DNA of 51,576 bases from Actinomadura sp. 7K507 (GTDB taxonomy: Bacteria; Actinomycetota; Actinomycetes; Streptosporangiales; Streptosporangiaceae). Within the stretch, counting starts at the first letter, position 1. Each line of letters begins with the position of its first letter. The notes beneath the pieces were generated by a model that saw only the letters and a list, made by a program, of their open reading frames with translations, was not told where the DNA came from and did not search any database. The position numbers and the translations under genes were made by a program. This document shows positions 18,532-26,302 of this stretch, piece after piece. The stretch is from positions 1 to 51,576 of the forward strand of contig NZ_SMKK01000026.1 of NCBI RefSeq assembly GCF_004348425.1, in the 5' to 3' direction.

Positions 18532-18996
18532 TCAATGGCTCCCGTCGGGCTTCATAGGCGGGGCGGTGACCGGTGTGTTCTGAGCAGCGCGGACGCGCCA
18601 CCGACCTTGGACGTCCTGCATCAGCGTCATCTGGAGAATGCTCTCCATAGGGTCCTTGTCAGTGGTGGACAGCCGATCGCCTGCGGTGGCGGAGCGTTGT
18701 CGTGCATGGACCACGGCGATATCAGGCGAGAGAAACAGGACGCTCTCGACAGAATACCGAACATGGATGCCTTCCAACGCACCGCCAGGAGCGAAGACAT
18801 GTGCTTGTGCCTGGTACAGGAGGTCGGCCCCGAACACGAGGTTGCCGCCGAAGTTCACGAATACCGTGTCTTCGGAGAATAGGGCGTTCATGGCTTTGGC
18901 GTCGTTGCGGTTGAACGCGCTTTCGTAGCTTTGTACGACCTCGGTGACCTGGTCGTGCTTCGCTGCTTCTGAGGTGGGTCGCCGGGGCGCGGGCAC
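18532..18996 (-). CDS. SgcJ/EcaC-type SnoaL-like protein
   Basis: 154 residues, GTG start with GGAGAC upstream. SnoaL/NTF2-like fold: QVTEVVQSYESAFNRNDAKAM, then ALFSEDTVFVNFGG, and DIAVVHARQR near 115. Members are found as tailoring or accessory proteins and often have no proven reaction. It is convergent with the helicase gene. It opens the accessory stretch of the window. Confidence 0.85.
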   Translation of the reverse strand: MPAPRRPTSEAAKHDQVTEVVQSYESAFNRNDAKAMNALFSEDTVFVNFGGNLVFGADLLYQAQAHVFAPGGALEGIHVRYSVESVLFLSPDIAVVHARQRSATAGDRLSTTDKDPMESILQMTLMQDVQGRWRVRAAQNTPVTAPPMKPDGSH

Positions 18997-19117
18997 GAGG
19001 TCTCCAATCGAAGATGGCCTGGTGGAACCGAGCGTGGCACCTCAACCAGACTTGAGGTCAAGTTCGTGCGAGGGAACCGCTTTCGGGCTCACGGCCAAGA
19101 AGATGGCCCTCTTTTTT

Positions 19118-19153
19118 TTACGGGCCGTGCACGGCTACCCGGTCGGTGATCAA
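19118..19153 (-). pseudogene. Remnant of a MerR-type C-terminus
   Basis: On the minus strand this reads LITDRVAVHGP then stop. It matches the end of the intact MerR protein of this window (MIADRISMHAP, stop at 20113). Only about 36 bp survive, and they run directly into the SEC-C remnant. A T-rich octamer follows. Confidence 0.45.
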
Positions 19154-19255
19154 CGACCCCCTGCCCGTGCGGATCCGGGCGGCGCTTTGCGGCGCTCCCG
19201 CCGTCCCGGCGGACGGCATGACGGCGTCCTCGGCCACTACTACGTGCGCGACTGA
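19152..19255 (+). pseudogene. Decayed 3' end of a SEC-C motif gene, copy 1
   Basis: Reads, with two single-base insertions, as [12 protein letters not shown] and then RRPGGRHDGVLGHYYVRD and stop. An extra C in GACCCCC breaks NDPC, and an extra T in CGCTTTG breaks the second half. SEC-C motifs bind zinc through a CxC...CC/HC cluster. The last 39 bp differ at one position from copy 2 at 22474-22512. No 5' part survives here. Confidence 0.7.
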
Positions 19256-19306
19256 GACGACCGACCCCCGCGTGTCAGCGGGGGGCGGAGACCGTGCTCA
19301 GAGACG

Positions 19307-19870
19307 TCAGAATTCTTCGGTGGGCAGGACGCTTTCGAGCGGTTCGGGAATCAGCAGGTTCTCGCCCAGGGCGACCGAGGCGCTGTGGGTGTAGTCGTCG
19401 CCGCGCGGCTCGGAGAAGATCGTGGCCTTGCCGTCCAGCCGGTCGATCAGCAGGTAGAGCGGGATGTCGGCCGCGGCATACCCGCGGCGCTTGGGCCCGC
19501 GGTCGCGCTCGGCGCCCTTGCGCTCTCCCCGCCGACCGGAGGTCACCTCCAGGACCAGCACCACGCCGTCGGGCTTGCTGTGCCACTCTCGTCCGGCGAA
19601 GGTGCCCTTGGGGGCGGCGATCCCGTCGGGCACGTACTCGCCCTCGGGGCTGATCAGCGTCAGGTTGCGGTGGAGAATCAGATCATGGGCGTTGCGTACC
19701 CAGGTATCGACCGCCACGACGACGGTCTCGTGCTGCCCGTCTGGGGGCGGTGACACGATGATTTCTCCATCCACCAGTTCGGCGCGGAAGCCCGGCATCA
19801 CTTCGAGCGCGGCGAACGCTGCACGCAAGTCGTCACGGACGAACGACGGCTCTTCGGACATCGCCATCAT
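19307..19870 (-). CDS. Uma2 family (DUF820) nuclease-fold protein
   Basis: 187 residues (ATG 19870, or ATG 19864 giving MSEEP). Uma2 signature: ELVDGEIIVSPPPDGQHE, then SPEGEYVPDGIA, KPDGVVLVLEVTS, and the C-terminal RGYAAADIPLYLLIDR. This is a PD-(D/E)xK-like fold, with Asp in PDG and Glu in LEV as candidate catalytic residues. Uma2 proteins are numerous in actinobacteria and their target is unknown. It stands alone between repeated SEC-C remnants. Confidence 0.88.
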   Translation of the reverse strand: MMAMSEEPSFVRDDLRAAFAALEVMPGFRAELVDGEIIVSPPPDGQHETVVVAVDTWVRNAHDLILHRNLTLISPEGEYVPDGIAAPKGTFAGREWHSKPDGVVLVLEVTSGRRGERKGAERDRGPKRRGYAAADIPLYLLIDRLDGKATIFSEPRGDDYTHSASVALGENLLIPEPLESVLPTEEF

Positions 19871-20112
19871 CGGGGTCTCCTCGTGGCCTCAACGGTGGTG
19901 GCGTCGTGCCCACCAACCTAACGCCGGCCCCTCGGTGACGTCGGGCTTAGCGTTGCGCGTGAAGAGGACGGCTCAGGCGGGGATCCGTTCTTGACTCGGG
20001 TCGGCGCACGCTCACCGCCGACGCCCGACCGATGGAGCATGGCTGGGCGGGTTCGTACGGGAGTCCGGGGGCGCCGCGGCAGTGGCTCGCGGGCACTGGA
20101 TCAACGCTGGTT

Positions 20113-20520
20113 TCACGGGGCGTGCATGCTTATCCGGTCGGCGATCATGGACTGGTAGTTGGGGCACTCGGTCAGGTCCTCGTAGTCGCAGGCCAGGCCG
20201 CCTTCGATGAAGGTCAGGGCGGCCTGCATCTCCGCTATTCGCCGGGCAAGTTCATCGCGGTGGCGGCGCTGGATCTCTCGGCGCCTCTCGACGTCCGCGG
20301 TCGTCAGGATGTCGCGGATGTCGGTCAGGGCGAGTCCCGCTTCCTTGGCGAGCAGGATGCTCGCGACCCGGTAGAGGTCGGAGCGGCCGTATCGGCGGCG
20401 TCCTGCGGCCGCTCGCGCGGGCGACAGCAGGCCCATGGTCTCCCAGTGGCGCAGCACGTGCGTCGCCAGCCCGAAGTGACCGGCCACCTCGCCGATGCTC
20501 ATGGTCGCGCTTGACTTCAT
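20113..20520 (-). CDS. MerR-family transcriptional regulator
   Basis: 135 residues from ATG 20520. Winged-helix N-terminus MSIGEVAGHFGLATHVLRHW with the typical GRRRYGRSDLYRV wing, an effector-proximal coiled coil (ERRREIQRRHRDELARRIAEM), and a short C-terminus with CDYEDLTECPNYQ that could bind a ligand or metal through its two Cys. It is divergent from a methyltransferase; its start codon lies inside a 22-bp palindrome, so autoregulation together with the methyltransferase is likely. A remnant of a similar C-terminus exists at 19118. Confidence 0.9.
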   Translation of the reverse strand: MKSSATMSIGEVAGHFGLATHVLRHWETMGLLSPARAAAGRRRYGRSDLYRVASILLAKEAGLALTDIRDILTTADVERRREIQRRHRDELARRIAEMQAALTFIEGGLACDYEDLTECPNYQSMIADRISMHAP

Positions 20521-20534
20521 GTCGACATTAAGTC
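20513..20534. promoter_or_regulatory. Candidate MerR operator between divergent genes
   Basis: A 22-bp near-perfect palindrome (GACTT, a mismatch pair, ATGTCGACAT, AAGTC) with only one non-symmetric pair. It covers the MerR start codon (20520-20518) and ends 6 bp before the first methyltransferase ATG (20540). MerR regulators bind dyads between -35 and -10, so this is the obvious site; a classic 19-bp spaced promoter is not visible. Confidence 0.6.
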
Positions 20535-20548
20535 GCAGCATGGCGTGC

Positions 20549-21298
20549 ATGTCCAACGAATCGATCAAGGCCCTCATCCCGCAGCTCGACGCCGTCGACG
20601 AGAGTCCCGGCGCCGCCGCGCTGCGCGCCCGTTCGTACGAACTGCTGCGTGCCGCCCCGGGCGCGCTCGTGGTCGACGTCGGCTGCGGTGCCGGGCGGGC
20701 CGTCGCCGAGCTGGCGGATCAGGGCGTACGGGCCATGGGGATCGACGTCAGCGACCAGATGATCGAGTTGGCGCGGGAGCGCTGGCCGTCCGGCGAGTTC
20801 CGCGCCGGTGACGCGCGGGCCCTGCCGTTCGAGGACGGGGAGGCCGCGGGCTACCGGGCCGACAAGGTCATCCACACGCTCGCCGACCCGGGACGGGCGC
20901 TTGCCGAGGCACGGCGTGTTCTGACTTCGGGCGGGCGCATCGTCCTGTCCGGGCAGGACTGGGACACGTTCGTGATCGACTCGACCGACCCGGAGCTCAC
21001 CCGCACCATCGTGCGGAAGCGCGCCGACCAGGTGGCGTCGCCGCGGGCCGCCCGCCAGTACCGCAACCTGCTGCTGGACGCCGGTTTCCGCGACGTGACG
21101 GCGGAGGTGCACACGGGGGTGTTCACCGACGCCTCGTTCCTGCCGGTACTCACCCGCCTCGCCGAGGTCTGCTGCGAGCACGGCGCGATCACACGTGCGG
21201 AGGCGGACGCGTGGATCGCCGACCAGCGCGAACGCGCCCAGGCCGACCGTCTGTTCGCGGCCGTCCCGTTCTTCGTCGCGGCGGCGTCCGAACCCTGA
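20549..21298 (+). CDS. SAM-dependent methyltransferase (class I)
   Basis: 249 residues from ATG 20549 (ATG 20540 also possible). Rossmann-type SAM motif VVDVGCGAGRAV near residues 34-45, then GIDVSDQMIELARERW, FRAGDARALPFEDG, ADKVIHTLADP and RVLTSGGRIVLSG. This is the ubiE/Methyltransf_11 pattern and the substrate is unknown. It is divergent from the MerR regulator and probably its target, which would make it an inducible small-molecule modification or resistance function (inference). Confidence 0.9.
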   Translation: MSNESIKALIPQLDAVDESPGAAALRARSYELLRAAPGALVVDVGCGAGRAVAELADQGVRAMGIDVSDQMIELARERWPSGEFRAGDARALPFEDGEAAGYRADKVIHTLADPGRALAEARRVLTSGGRIVLSGQDWDTFVIDSTDPELTRTIVRKRADQVASPRAARQYRNLLLDAGFRDVTAEVHTGVFTDASFLPVLTRLAEVCCEHGAITRAEADAWIADQRERAQADRLFAAVPFFVAAASEP

Positions 21299-21380
21299 GC
21301 GTCCTCGCCCGGCCCGAGCGCAGAGCGGGACCGCCGGCCGGGCGCGCGGAAACCCCGTCGTCACCGGAGAGGTGGGTCGT

Positions 21381-21386
21381 TACCCT
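21381..21386 (+). promoter_or_regulatory. Leaderless-type -10 box for the GNAT gene
   Basis: TACCCT ends 7 nt before GTG 21394, the start supported by the protein alignment. Confidence 0.5.
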
Positions 21387-21393
21387 CGGCCAG

Positions 21394-22164
21394 GTGAATG
21401 ACGATCTTCTGGCCGCCTATGACGAGCATCTGCGCGGCACGGGCCTTCCCGCGCTGGACGCGTGGATCGAGCAGGACGGTCCGCTTCTGCGGGTCGTCGG
21501 GGAGTACCGCGGGTTCGTCACCGGTCCGCGCGACCTGTCCGGCCACGACGTCGACGCCCTCATCGCCGCGCAGACCGCCTTCTTCGGCGCCCGCGGCGAG
21601 GCCGTGGAGTGGAAGGCCCGCGGTCACGACCTCCCCAGCGATCTGCCCGACCGGTTGCGTGCCGCAGGATTCGTCGCCGAACCCACCGAGACGGTCGTGA
21701 TCGGCCGCATCGCCGACATGACGGCCGCGCCACCCGCCTCCGAGGGCGTGGTGATCCGCCGGGTCGGTGGCGAGGCGATCCCAGCCATAGTGGCGATGGA
21801 GTCGCAGGTGTGGGGCCGTGACTGCGGCTTCATCGGTGACCATCTGGCCGGGAGCCTGGCCGCCGCCTCCGATCGGCTGGCGATCTTCACGGCGGAGGCC
21901 GGCGGCCGGGTCGTCGCCGCCGCCTGGGCGGTGCTCGGCGAGGACGGAGTCTTCGCGTCCCTGTGGGGCGGGTCGACGCTGGAGGCATGGCGAGGCCGCG
22001 GCATCTACCGGGCGCTGGTGGCCGCTCGGGCGCGCTTGGCCGCCGAGCACGGCTACCGGTACCTGCAAGTCGACGCCTCCGACGACAGCCGCCCCATCCT
22101 GGAGCGCCTCGGCTTCACCCCCGTCACCACCACGACCCCCTACCTCTGGTCGCCGCCGTCCTAA
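21394..22164 (+). CDS. GNAT family N-acetyltransferase
   Basis: 256 residues. The first 105 residues form an extra N-terminal region (VNDDLLAAYDEHLRG, LPALDAWIEQDGPLLRVV). A GNAT domain follows (about 115-256) with the acetyl-CoA pyrophosphate loop AWRGRGIYRALVAAR, then YRYLQVDASDDSRPILERLGF. The acceptor is unknown. The ORF can extend upstream to 21211 but the GTG at 21394 has a -10 box 7 nt before it. Confidence 0.88.
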   Translation: MNDDLLAAYDEHLRGTGLPALDAWIEQDGPLLRVVGEYRGFVTGPRDLSGHDVDALIAAQTAFFGARGEAVEWKARGHDLPSDLPDRLRAAGFVAEPTETVVIGRIADMTAAPPASEGVVIRRVGGEAIPAIVAMESQVWGRDCGFIGDHLAGSLAAASDRLAIFTAEAGGRVVAAAWAVLGEDGVFASLWGGSTLEAWRGRGIYRALVAARARLAAEHGYRYLQVDASDDSRPILERLGFTPVTTTTPYLWSPPS

Positions 22165-22268
22165 CCGCCACACCAACCGGGCAGCGAGCCGCCGGTTAAA
22201 TCGGTGGTGTGCGGGGTCGTCCTGGCCGTACCGTCTGCGCTGTCGGAGCCCGAGCGTAGGAGGCCGCC

Positions 22269-22512
22269 ATGTACCGCGACCGCGACACCGAGACGTCCTT
22301 TTGAGCGGACCAGCAAGCGCCGCCGGGGGTTCCCTCTAGCGAGACCAAGGTCAAGCGCGGCGACCGTACGGTCGGCGTCGACACCGAACTGGTCGAGAAG
22401 CTCGGCGGCAACGACCCCTGCCCGTGCGGGTCCGGGCGACGCTTTCCGGCGCTGCTGCCGTCCCACCGGACGGTATGACGGCGTCCTCGGCCACTACTAC
22501 GTCCGCGACTGA
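22269..22512 (+). pseudogene. SEC-C motif gene with in-frame stop and frameshift, copy 2
   Basis: AGGAGG lies 6 nt before ATG 22269. The frame reads MYRDRDTETSF, a TGA at 22302, then in the same frame [19 protein letters not shown] and [15 protein letters not shown]. After an extra T near 22445 it continues as [21 protein letters not shown] and stop. The parent would be a roughly 80-residue zinc-binding SEC-C protein. The 3' third is nearly identical to copy 1 at 19152-19255. The two lesions make it a pseudogene rather than a working gene. It fills most of the 391-bp gap between the GNAT and kinase genes. Confidence 0.75.
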
Positions 22513-22555
22513 GACGGCCGACGATGGTGAGGGGCGGCGACGGACCGGGCGCGGA

Positions 22556-24979
22556 TCAGGTTGCGCGGTGCCGCCATCGGGACCACATGAACGCGGCGAC
22601 CAGCAGGGCGGTCGCCGTCCAGGTGGCCCATCCGGCACGAACGTCGCCGATGCCCAGAAAGGACAGTGCGGTGAACAACCAGCCGCCGATGGCGATGAAG
22701 ACGAGCAGGTACGGGCCTGCGATGTTCGCGGAGCGGTGGGCGGAGATCAGCGACAGGCCGATGTTCTGGTGCGCGCTGAGAATCCAGGCGCTCGACACCA
22801 TTGCGAGCGCCGCCGCGGCCTGCGCGGTGAACCACCCGAGGTCGGCGAACGCGCCGTCGTCGATGTAGTCGCGCAGATGTTCGGACAGCGCCACGGAGAG
22901 CGTCGCGGCTCCCAGGAGCGCGGCCACCGGGAGGGCCAGGGCGGCGAAGGCCCACGCGCCGGTTCCGACGCCGAAACCGAGGAGCTTGGCGGCCGACTCG
23001 GCGAACCCGACCGCGACGGCGACGATCGAACGCAGCACGAGGACACCGGCCTTCACGACCAGGTTCACCGCCTCGATCACCAGCACCACCAGCAGGCGGG
23101 AGAGGTCCGCCAGCGCGTTGACGGTCACGCGCGCCCCGGTGACCAAGGTGATCCGCGCCACGTCCGTGACACGGATGGCGGTGATTCTGGCGAGCTCGCC
23201 CAGTCGGTCGACCGCGGTGGCGGCCCGGACGCGCTCCGCGTCGCTGAACGCCGCACGCCAGGTCACGTGGCGCGCGGTGCGGGGGCGTCGGAAGCGGGGC
23301 GACTCCCTGCTGACACGCCGCATGCCTTCGGTGAAACCGACCACACCGGAGATCCCGAGCGACAGGAACAGCGCGAGGACAGTGGTGAACGCGAATATGG
23401 CGCGCAGCCGCTCGCCGTGGACGGCGTCCCCGAGCAGCGGTGTCAGGAGCCAGCCCAAGCCGCCGGCGAGGGTGAAGGCGGCCGGGATCGAGCCCAGGGC
23501 GACCGTGCCGTTGGCAGGTCCGCGCGCGAAGATCTGCTTGTCGTCACCGGTCGTGCCGAGAGCACCGAGGATGGCGTGCGCCGCCGGCAGGATCACCACC
23601 GCGAAGAACGCCGTGCTGACGAGCAGCCGGCGGGAATCGCCCTCCGTCGCATAGATCAGGAACATGGTGATGAAAGCGAGGACGTAGGCCGCCGCCGCCA
23701 TAAATATCGCAGGGGCCTCGTGTCTGCGCAGCGGCAGCAGGTAGACGAGCATCCCGGTGGCTGCGGTGGCGAGGAAGGCGGTGACGTGCGATCCCAGTTC
23801 TGCGGTCAGCCAGAGAAGTGCGTAGACGAGCGCCGCTCCTGACAGCACTATTCCGGCCCGTTGGACGTTCGTCCTGGTGGCGAGGGGGAGAAAGCGGTCA
23901 TGGTCGGGGCAGAAGAGATCTGTCGACCGGGCCTTGCCATGGCCGCAGTCCTGGCATGGCTCGGCCGGGGCCACTTCGTCGAACACGCCGAAACCCCCGA
24001 TGGGGGGCAGGCGACGCAGAGCGGATCCGACTCCCGTACCGGTGTCGGCGGAACGGCCCTGCCGCTGGGGGAGGATCGGGCGAGGGGGTTCTTCCGCCGG
24101 TTGTGGTGGTGCGGGATGGGCGGCCACCAGGGTCTCGCGGCGCACGGGCTCTGGCAACTGCCAGGTTTTCATGCGGGGGTCGGTGGCTCTGATCCGGCGC
24201 AGCACATCGGCCACGGCCGGGCGCATCCCGGGGTCCTTGGCGAGGCAGTCCACGACCAGGTCGCGCAACTCCCCGGGCAGGCCGTCGAGGTCTGGATCGT
24301 CGTGGACGATGCGGTACATGAGCGCGTGGGACGGGCCTTCCCCGAAAGGGCCGCGACCGGTGACGGCGAACATCAGCACGGAACCGAGGGAGAACACGTC
24401 GCTGGCCGGGCCGACCGGGTCGCCGCGGGCCTGTTCGGGGGACATGAACGCCGGGGTGCCGACCACGGCGCGGGACAGGGTGTGGGAGGTGGCGTCGAGG
24501 GCGCGGACGATACCGAAGTCGATGACGCGCGGGCCGTCCTCGGCCAGGATCACGTTGGAGGGCTTGAGGTCGCGGTGCACAAGGCCGCAGGCGTGGACCA
24601 CGGCGAGCCCTTCGGCCAGGCCCGCTCCGAGGGCGGCGGCCGACTTCAGCGGCAGCGGGCCGTCCTCCTGGACGGCGGCTTGCAGGGATGGGCCGGGGAT
24701 GTACGCGGTGACCAGCCAAGGCGGGTCGGCTGTGGGGTCGGCGTCGACCACCTGCGCGGTGTGGAACCCGCCGACCTTGCGGGCCGCGGTCACCTCGCGG
24801 GCGAACCGGCGGCGGAACCCCGGATCGGCGGCCAGTTCCTGCCGGACCACCTTGACCGCGACCGGGCGGCCGCCTTCGGAACGGCCAAGGTACACCTGCC
24901 CCATTCCGCCGCCGCCCAGCCGCCCGACCAGGCGGTAGGGCCCCACCTTCCGCGGGTCGCGCCTGCTCAAAGGCTCCAT
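22556..24979 (-). CDS. Hanks-type Ser/Thr protein kinase with multi-pass membrane C-terminus
   Basis: 807 residues. A kinase domain occupies about 13-270: glycine loop GGGGMGQVY, Lys43 in AVKVV, HRDLKPSN (135-142), DFG (154-156), and SPEQ with GTPAF. After a proline-rich linker, a short Cys/His cluster (CQDCGHGKARSTDLFCPDHD, near 345-365) precedes about ten transmembrane helices to the end. Typical PknB-like kinases have one helix and PASTA domains, so this architecture differs and suggests sensing in or at the membrane. Start ATG 24979. Its substrate is unknown and no phosphatase is adjacent. Confidence 0.9.
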   Translation of the reverse strand: MEPLSRRDPRKVGPYRLVGRLGGGGMGQVYLGRSEGGRPVAVKVVRQELAADPGFRRRFAREVTAARKVGGFHTAQVVDADPTADPPWLVTAYIPGPSLQAAVQEDGPLPLKSAAALGAGLAEGLAVVHACGLVHRDLKPSNVILAEDGPRVIDFGIVRALDATSHTLSRAVVGTPAFMSPEQARGDPVGPASDVFSLGSVLMFAVTGRGPFGEGPSHALMYRIVHDDPDLDGLPGELRDLVVDCLAKDPGMRPAVADVLRRIRATDPRMKTWQLPEPVRRETLVAAHPAPPQPAEEPPRPILPQRQGRSADTGTGVGSALRRLPPIGGFGVFDEVAPAEPCQDCGHGKARSTDLFCPDHDRFLPLATRTNVQRAGIVLSGAALVYALLWLTAELGSHVTAFLATAATGMLVYLLPLRRHEAPAIFMAAAAYVLAFITMFLIYATEGDSRRLLVSTAFFAVVILPAAHAILGALGTTGDDKQIFARGPANGTVALGSIPAAFTLAGGLGWLLTPLLGDAVHGERLRAIFAFTTVLALFLSLGISGVVGFTEGMRRVSRESPRFRRPRTARHVTWRAAFSDAERVRAATAVDRLGELARITAIRVTDVARITLVTGARVTVNALADLSRLLVVLVIEAVNLVVKAGVLVLRSIVAVAVGFAESAAKLLGFGVGTGAWAFAALALPVAALLGAATLSVALSEHLRDYIDDGAFADLGWFTAQAAAALAMVSSAWILSAHQNIGLSLISAHRSANIAGPYLLVFIAIGGWLFTALSFLGIGDVRAGWATWTATALLVAAFMWSRWRHRAT

Positions 24980-25129
24980 GCAGGGCAGGCCCTTTCCTCA
25001 GCGGAAACCTACGATCGAATCCTTTCAGGAAGGAATCCGCCGTGGACAAGATCCATGGCCAGGTGTGGCAACAAGCGGGCGCCTGCAGCCGGGCCGCGGG
25101 CAGGGGCGCTTGGACGGCGTGCTCGGCGG

Positions 25130-25663
25130 TTACGGCGTTCGCTGTTGAGGGCCGGGGCTGAGACCGAGGGCGGTGAGGATGTGAGTCACCGTTTCCTCTG
25201 GGGTGCCGGTGATGGGGGCTGTGACGACGTCCTCGTCCGGGGACGGGAGTTCCAGGTCGGCGAACTGGGTGTCCAGGAGGGTCGCGCTGAAGAAGTGGCC
25301 CTTGCGGTCCTTCATGCGGGCGGCGATCGTGTCGCGGTCGCCGTCCAGGAGGACCATCGCCACCTTTTCCCGGTCGCCCGCGAGGATGTCGCGGTATTTG
25401 CGTTTGAGGGCGGAGCAGGAGACGACGCCGGGGCGGTCGATTTCGAGGCGGTCGTCGATCCAGGCGGCGATGGAGTTGAGCCAGGGGAGGCGGTCGGCGT
25501 CGGTCAGCGGGTGGCCCGCGCTCATCTTGTCGATGTTGGCCTGGGAGTGGAACGAGTCGGCTTCGGCGTAGTCCCAGCCGAGGCTTTCGGCGAGCTTGGT
25601 TCCGATGGTGGTCTTGCCGCTGCCGGACACGCCGGCGATGAGAACGACTCGGGGGGAGGTCAT
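25130..25663 (-). CDS. gntK: Gluconokinase
   Basis: 177 residues. P-loop GVSGSGKTT (11-19), YAEADSFHSQANIDKMSAG with the substrate region, PWLNSIAAWID, and SALKRKYRD are the GntK signature. It phosphorylates gluconate to 6-phosphogluconate. The ATG at 25663 follows the pncA stop by 2 nt, so they form an operon. The frame continues upstream into pncA but that is a shadow. Confidence 0.93.
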   Translation of the reverse strand: MTSPRVVLIAGVSGSGKTTIGTKLAESLGWDYAEADSFHSQANIDKMSAGHPLTDADRLPWLNSIAAWIDDRLEIDRPGVVSCSALKRKYRDILAGDREKVAMVLLDGDRDTIAARMKDRKGHFFSATLLDTQFADLELPSPDEDVVTAPITGTPEETVTHILTALGLSPGPQQRTP

Positions 25664-25665
25664 GA

Positions 25666-26247
25666 TCAGGTGATCACCACGGGGGCGCCGGAGAGGGTGA
25701 CCCCCTCCTGCGCCAGCTCGTCCAGCGCCCGGTCGACGGTGGGCTTGGCGACACCGGCGGTGAGGTCGAGCAGGACGGTGGTGCGCAGGCCCGCGCGGGC
25801 GGCGTCCACCGCGGTGGCGCGGACGCAGTGGTCGGTGGCGATGCCGACGATGTCCACGGTGTCGACGCCGCGGGTGGCGAACCAGTCCGCGAGCGGTAGT
25901 TCGTCGTCGGAGACGCCTTCGAAGCCGCTGTAGGCGGCGGACTCGTGGCCCTTGCTGAACACCGCCTCGATGGGTGCGAGTGCCAGGTTGGGGTGGAAGT
26001 CGGCCCCCGGTGTGCCGATCACGCAGTGCGGCGGCCACGAGTCGACGAAGTCGGGTTCTTCGGCGAAGTGGTCCCCTGGGTCGAGGTGGAAATCGCGGGT
26101 CGCCACGATGTGCGCGTAGTCGTCCCGGTGCTCGGCCACGTACCCGGAGATGGCCGTGGCCACGTCCGCCCCGCCGCCGACGCCCATCGACCCGCCCTCG
26201 CAGAAATCGTTCTGCACGTCCACGATGATCAGAGCCTTCTTGCCCAT
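25666..26247 (-). CDS. pncA: Nicotinamidase (isochorismatase fold)
   Basis: 193 residues. Asp10 in IIVDVQNDF, metal ligands in DFHLDPGDHF, the catalytic Lys in FSKGHESAAYSGF, and nucleophilic Cys in GIATDHCVRATA form the nicotinamidase active site. It hydrolyses nicotinamide to nicotinate for the next gene's product. GGGAG lies upstream of ATG 26247. The operon pncB-pncA-gntK runs leftward, with 55 bp between pncB and pncA. Confidence 0.95.
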   Translation of the reverse strand: MGKKALIIVDVQNDFCEGGSMGVGGGADVATAISGYVAEHRDDYAHIVATRDFHLDPGDHFAEEPDFVDSWPPHCVIGTPGADFHPNLALAPIEAVFSKGHESAAYSGFEGVSDDELPLADWFATRGVDTVDIVGIATDHCVRATAVDAARAGLRTTVLLDLTAGVAKPTVDRALDELAQEGVTLSGAPVVIT

Positions 26248-26302
26248 GACCGCTCCCTGTCCCGGTTACTCCCGACGCTACCTCAGGCCCGCGTGGTCGG
26301 GT

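Noticed and set aside
22302..22304. TGA in the SEC-C gene as a selenocysteine or readthrough codon
   Set aside because: There is no SECIS-like hairpin, and the same gene has a frameshift further on, so it is simply broken.
22437..22450. Programmed frameshift at CGCTTT shared by both SEC-C copies
   Set aside because: Copy 1 also has a second insertion and copy 2 a stop codon. Shared decay of duplicated DNA is the simpler view, though testing an intact homologue would settle it.
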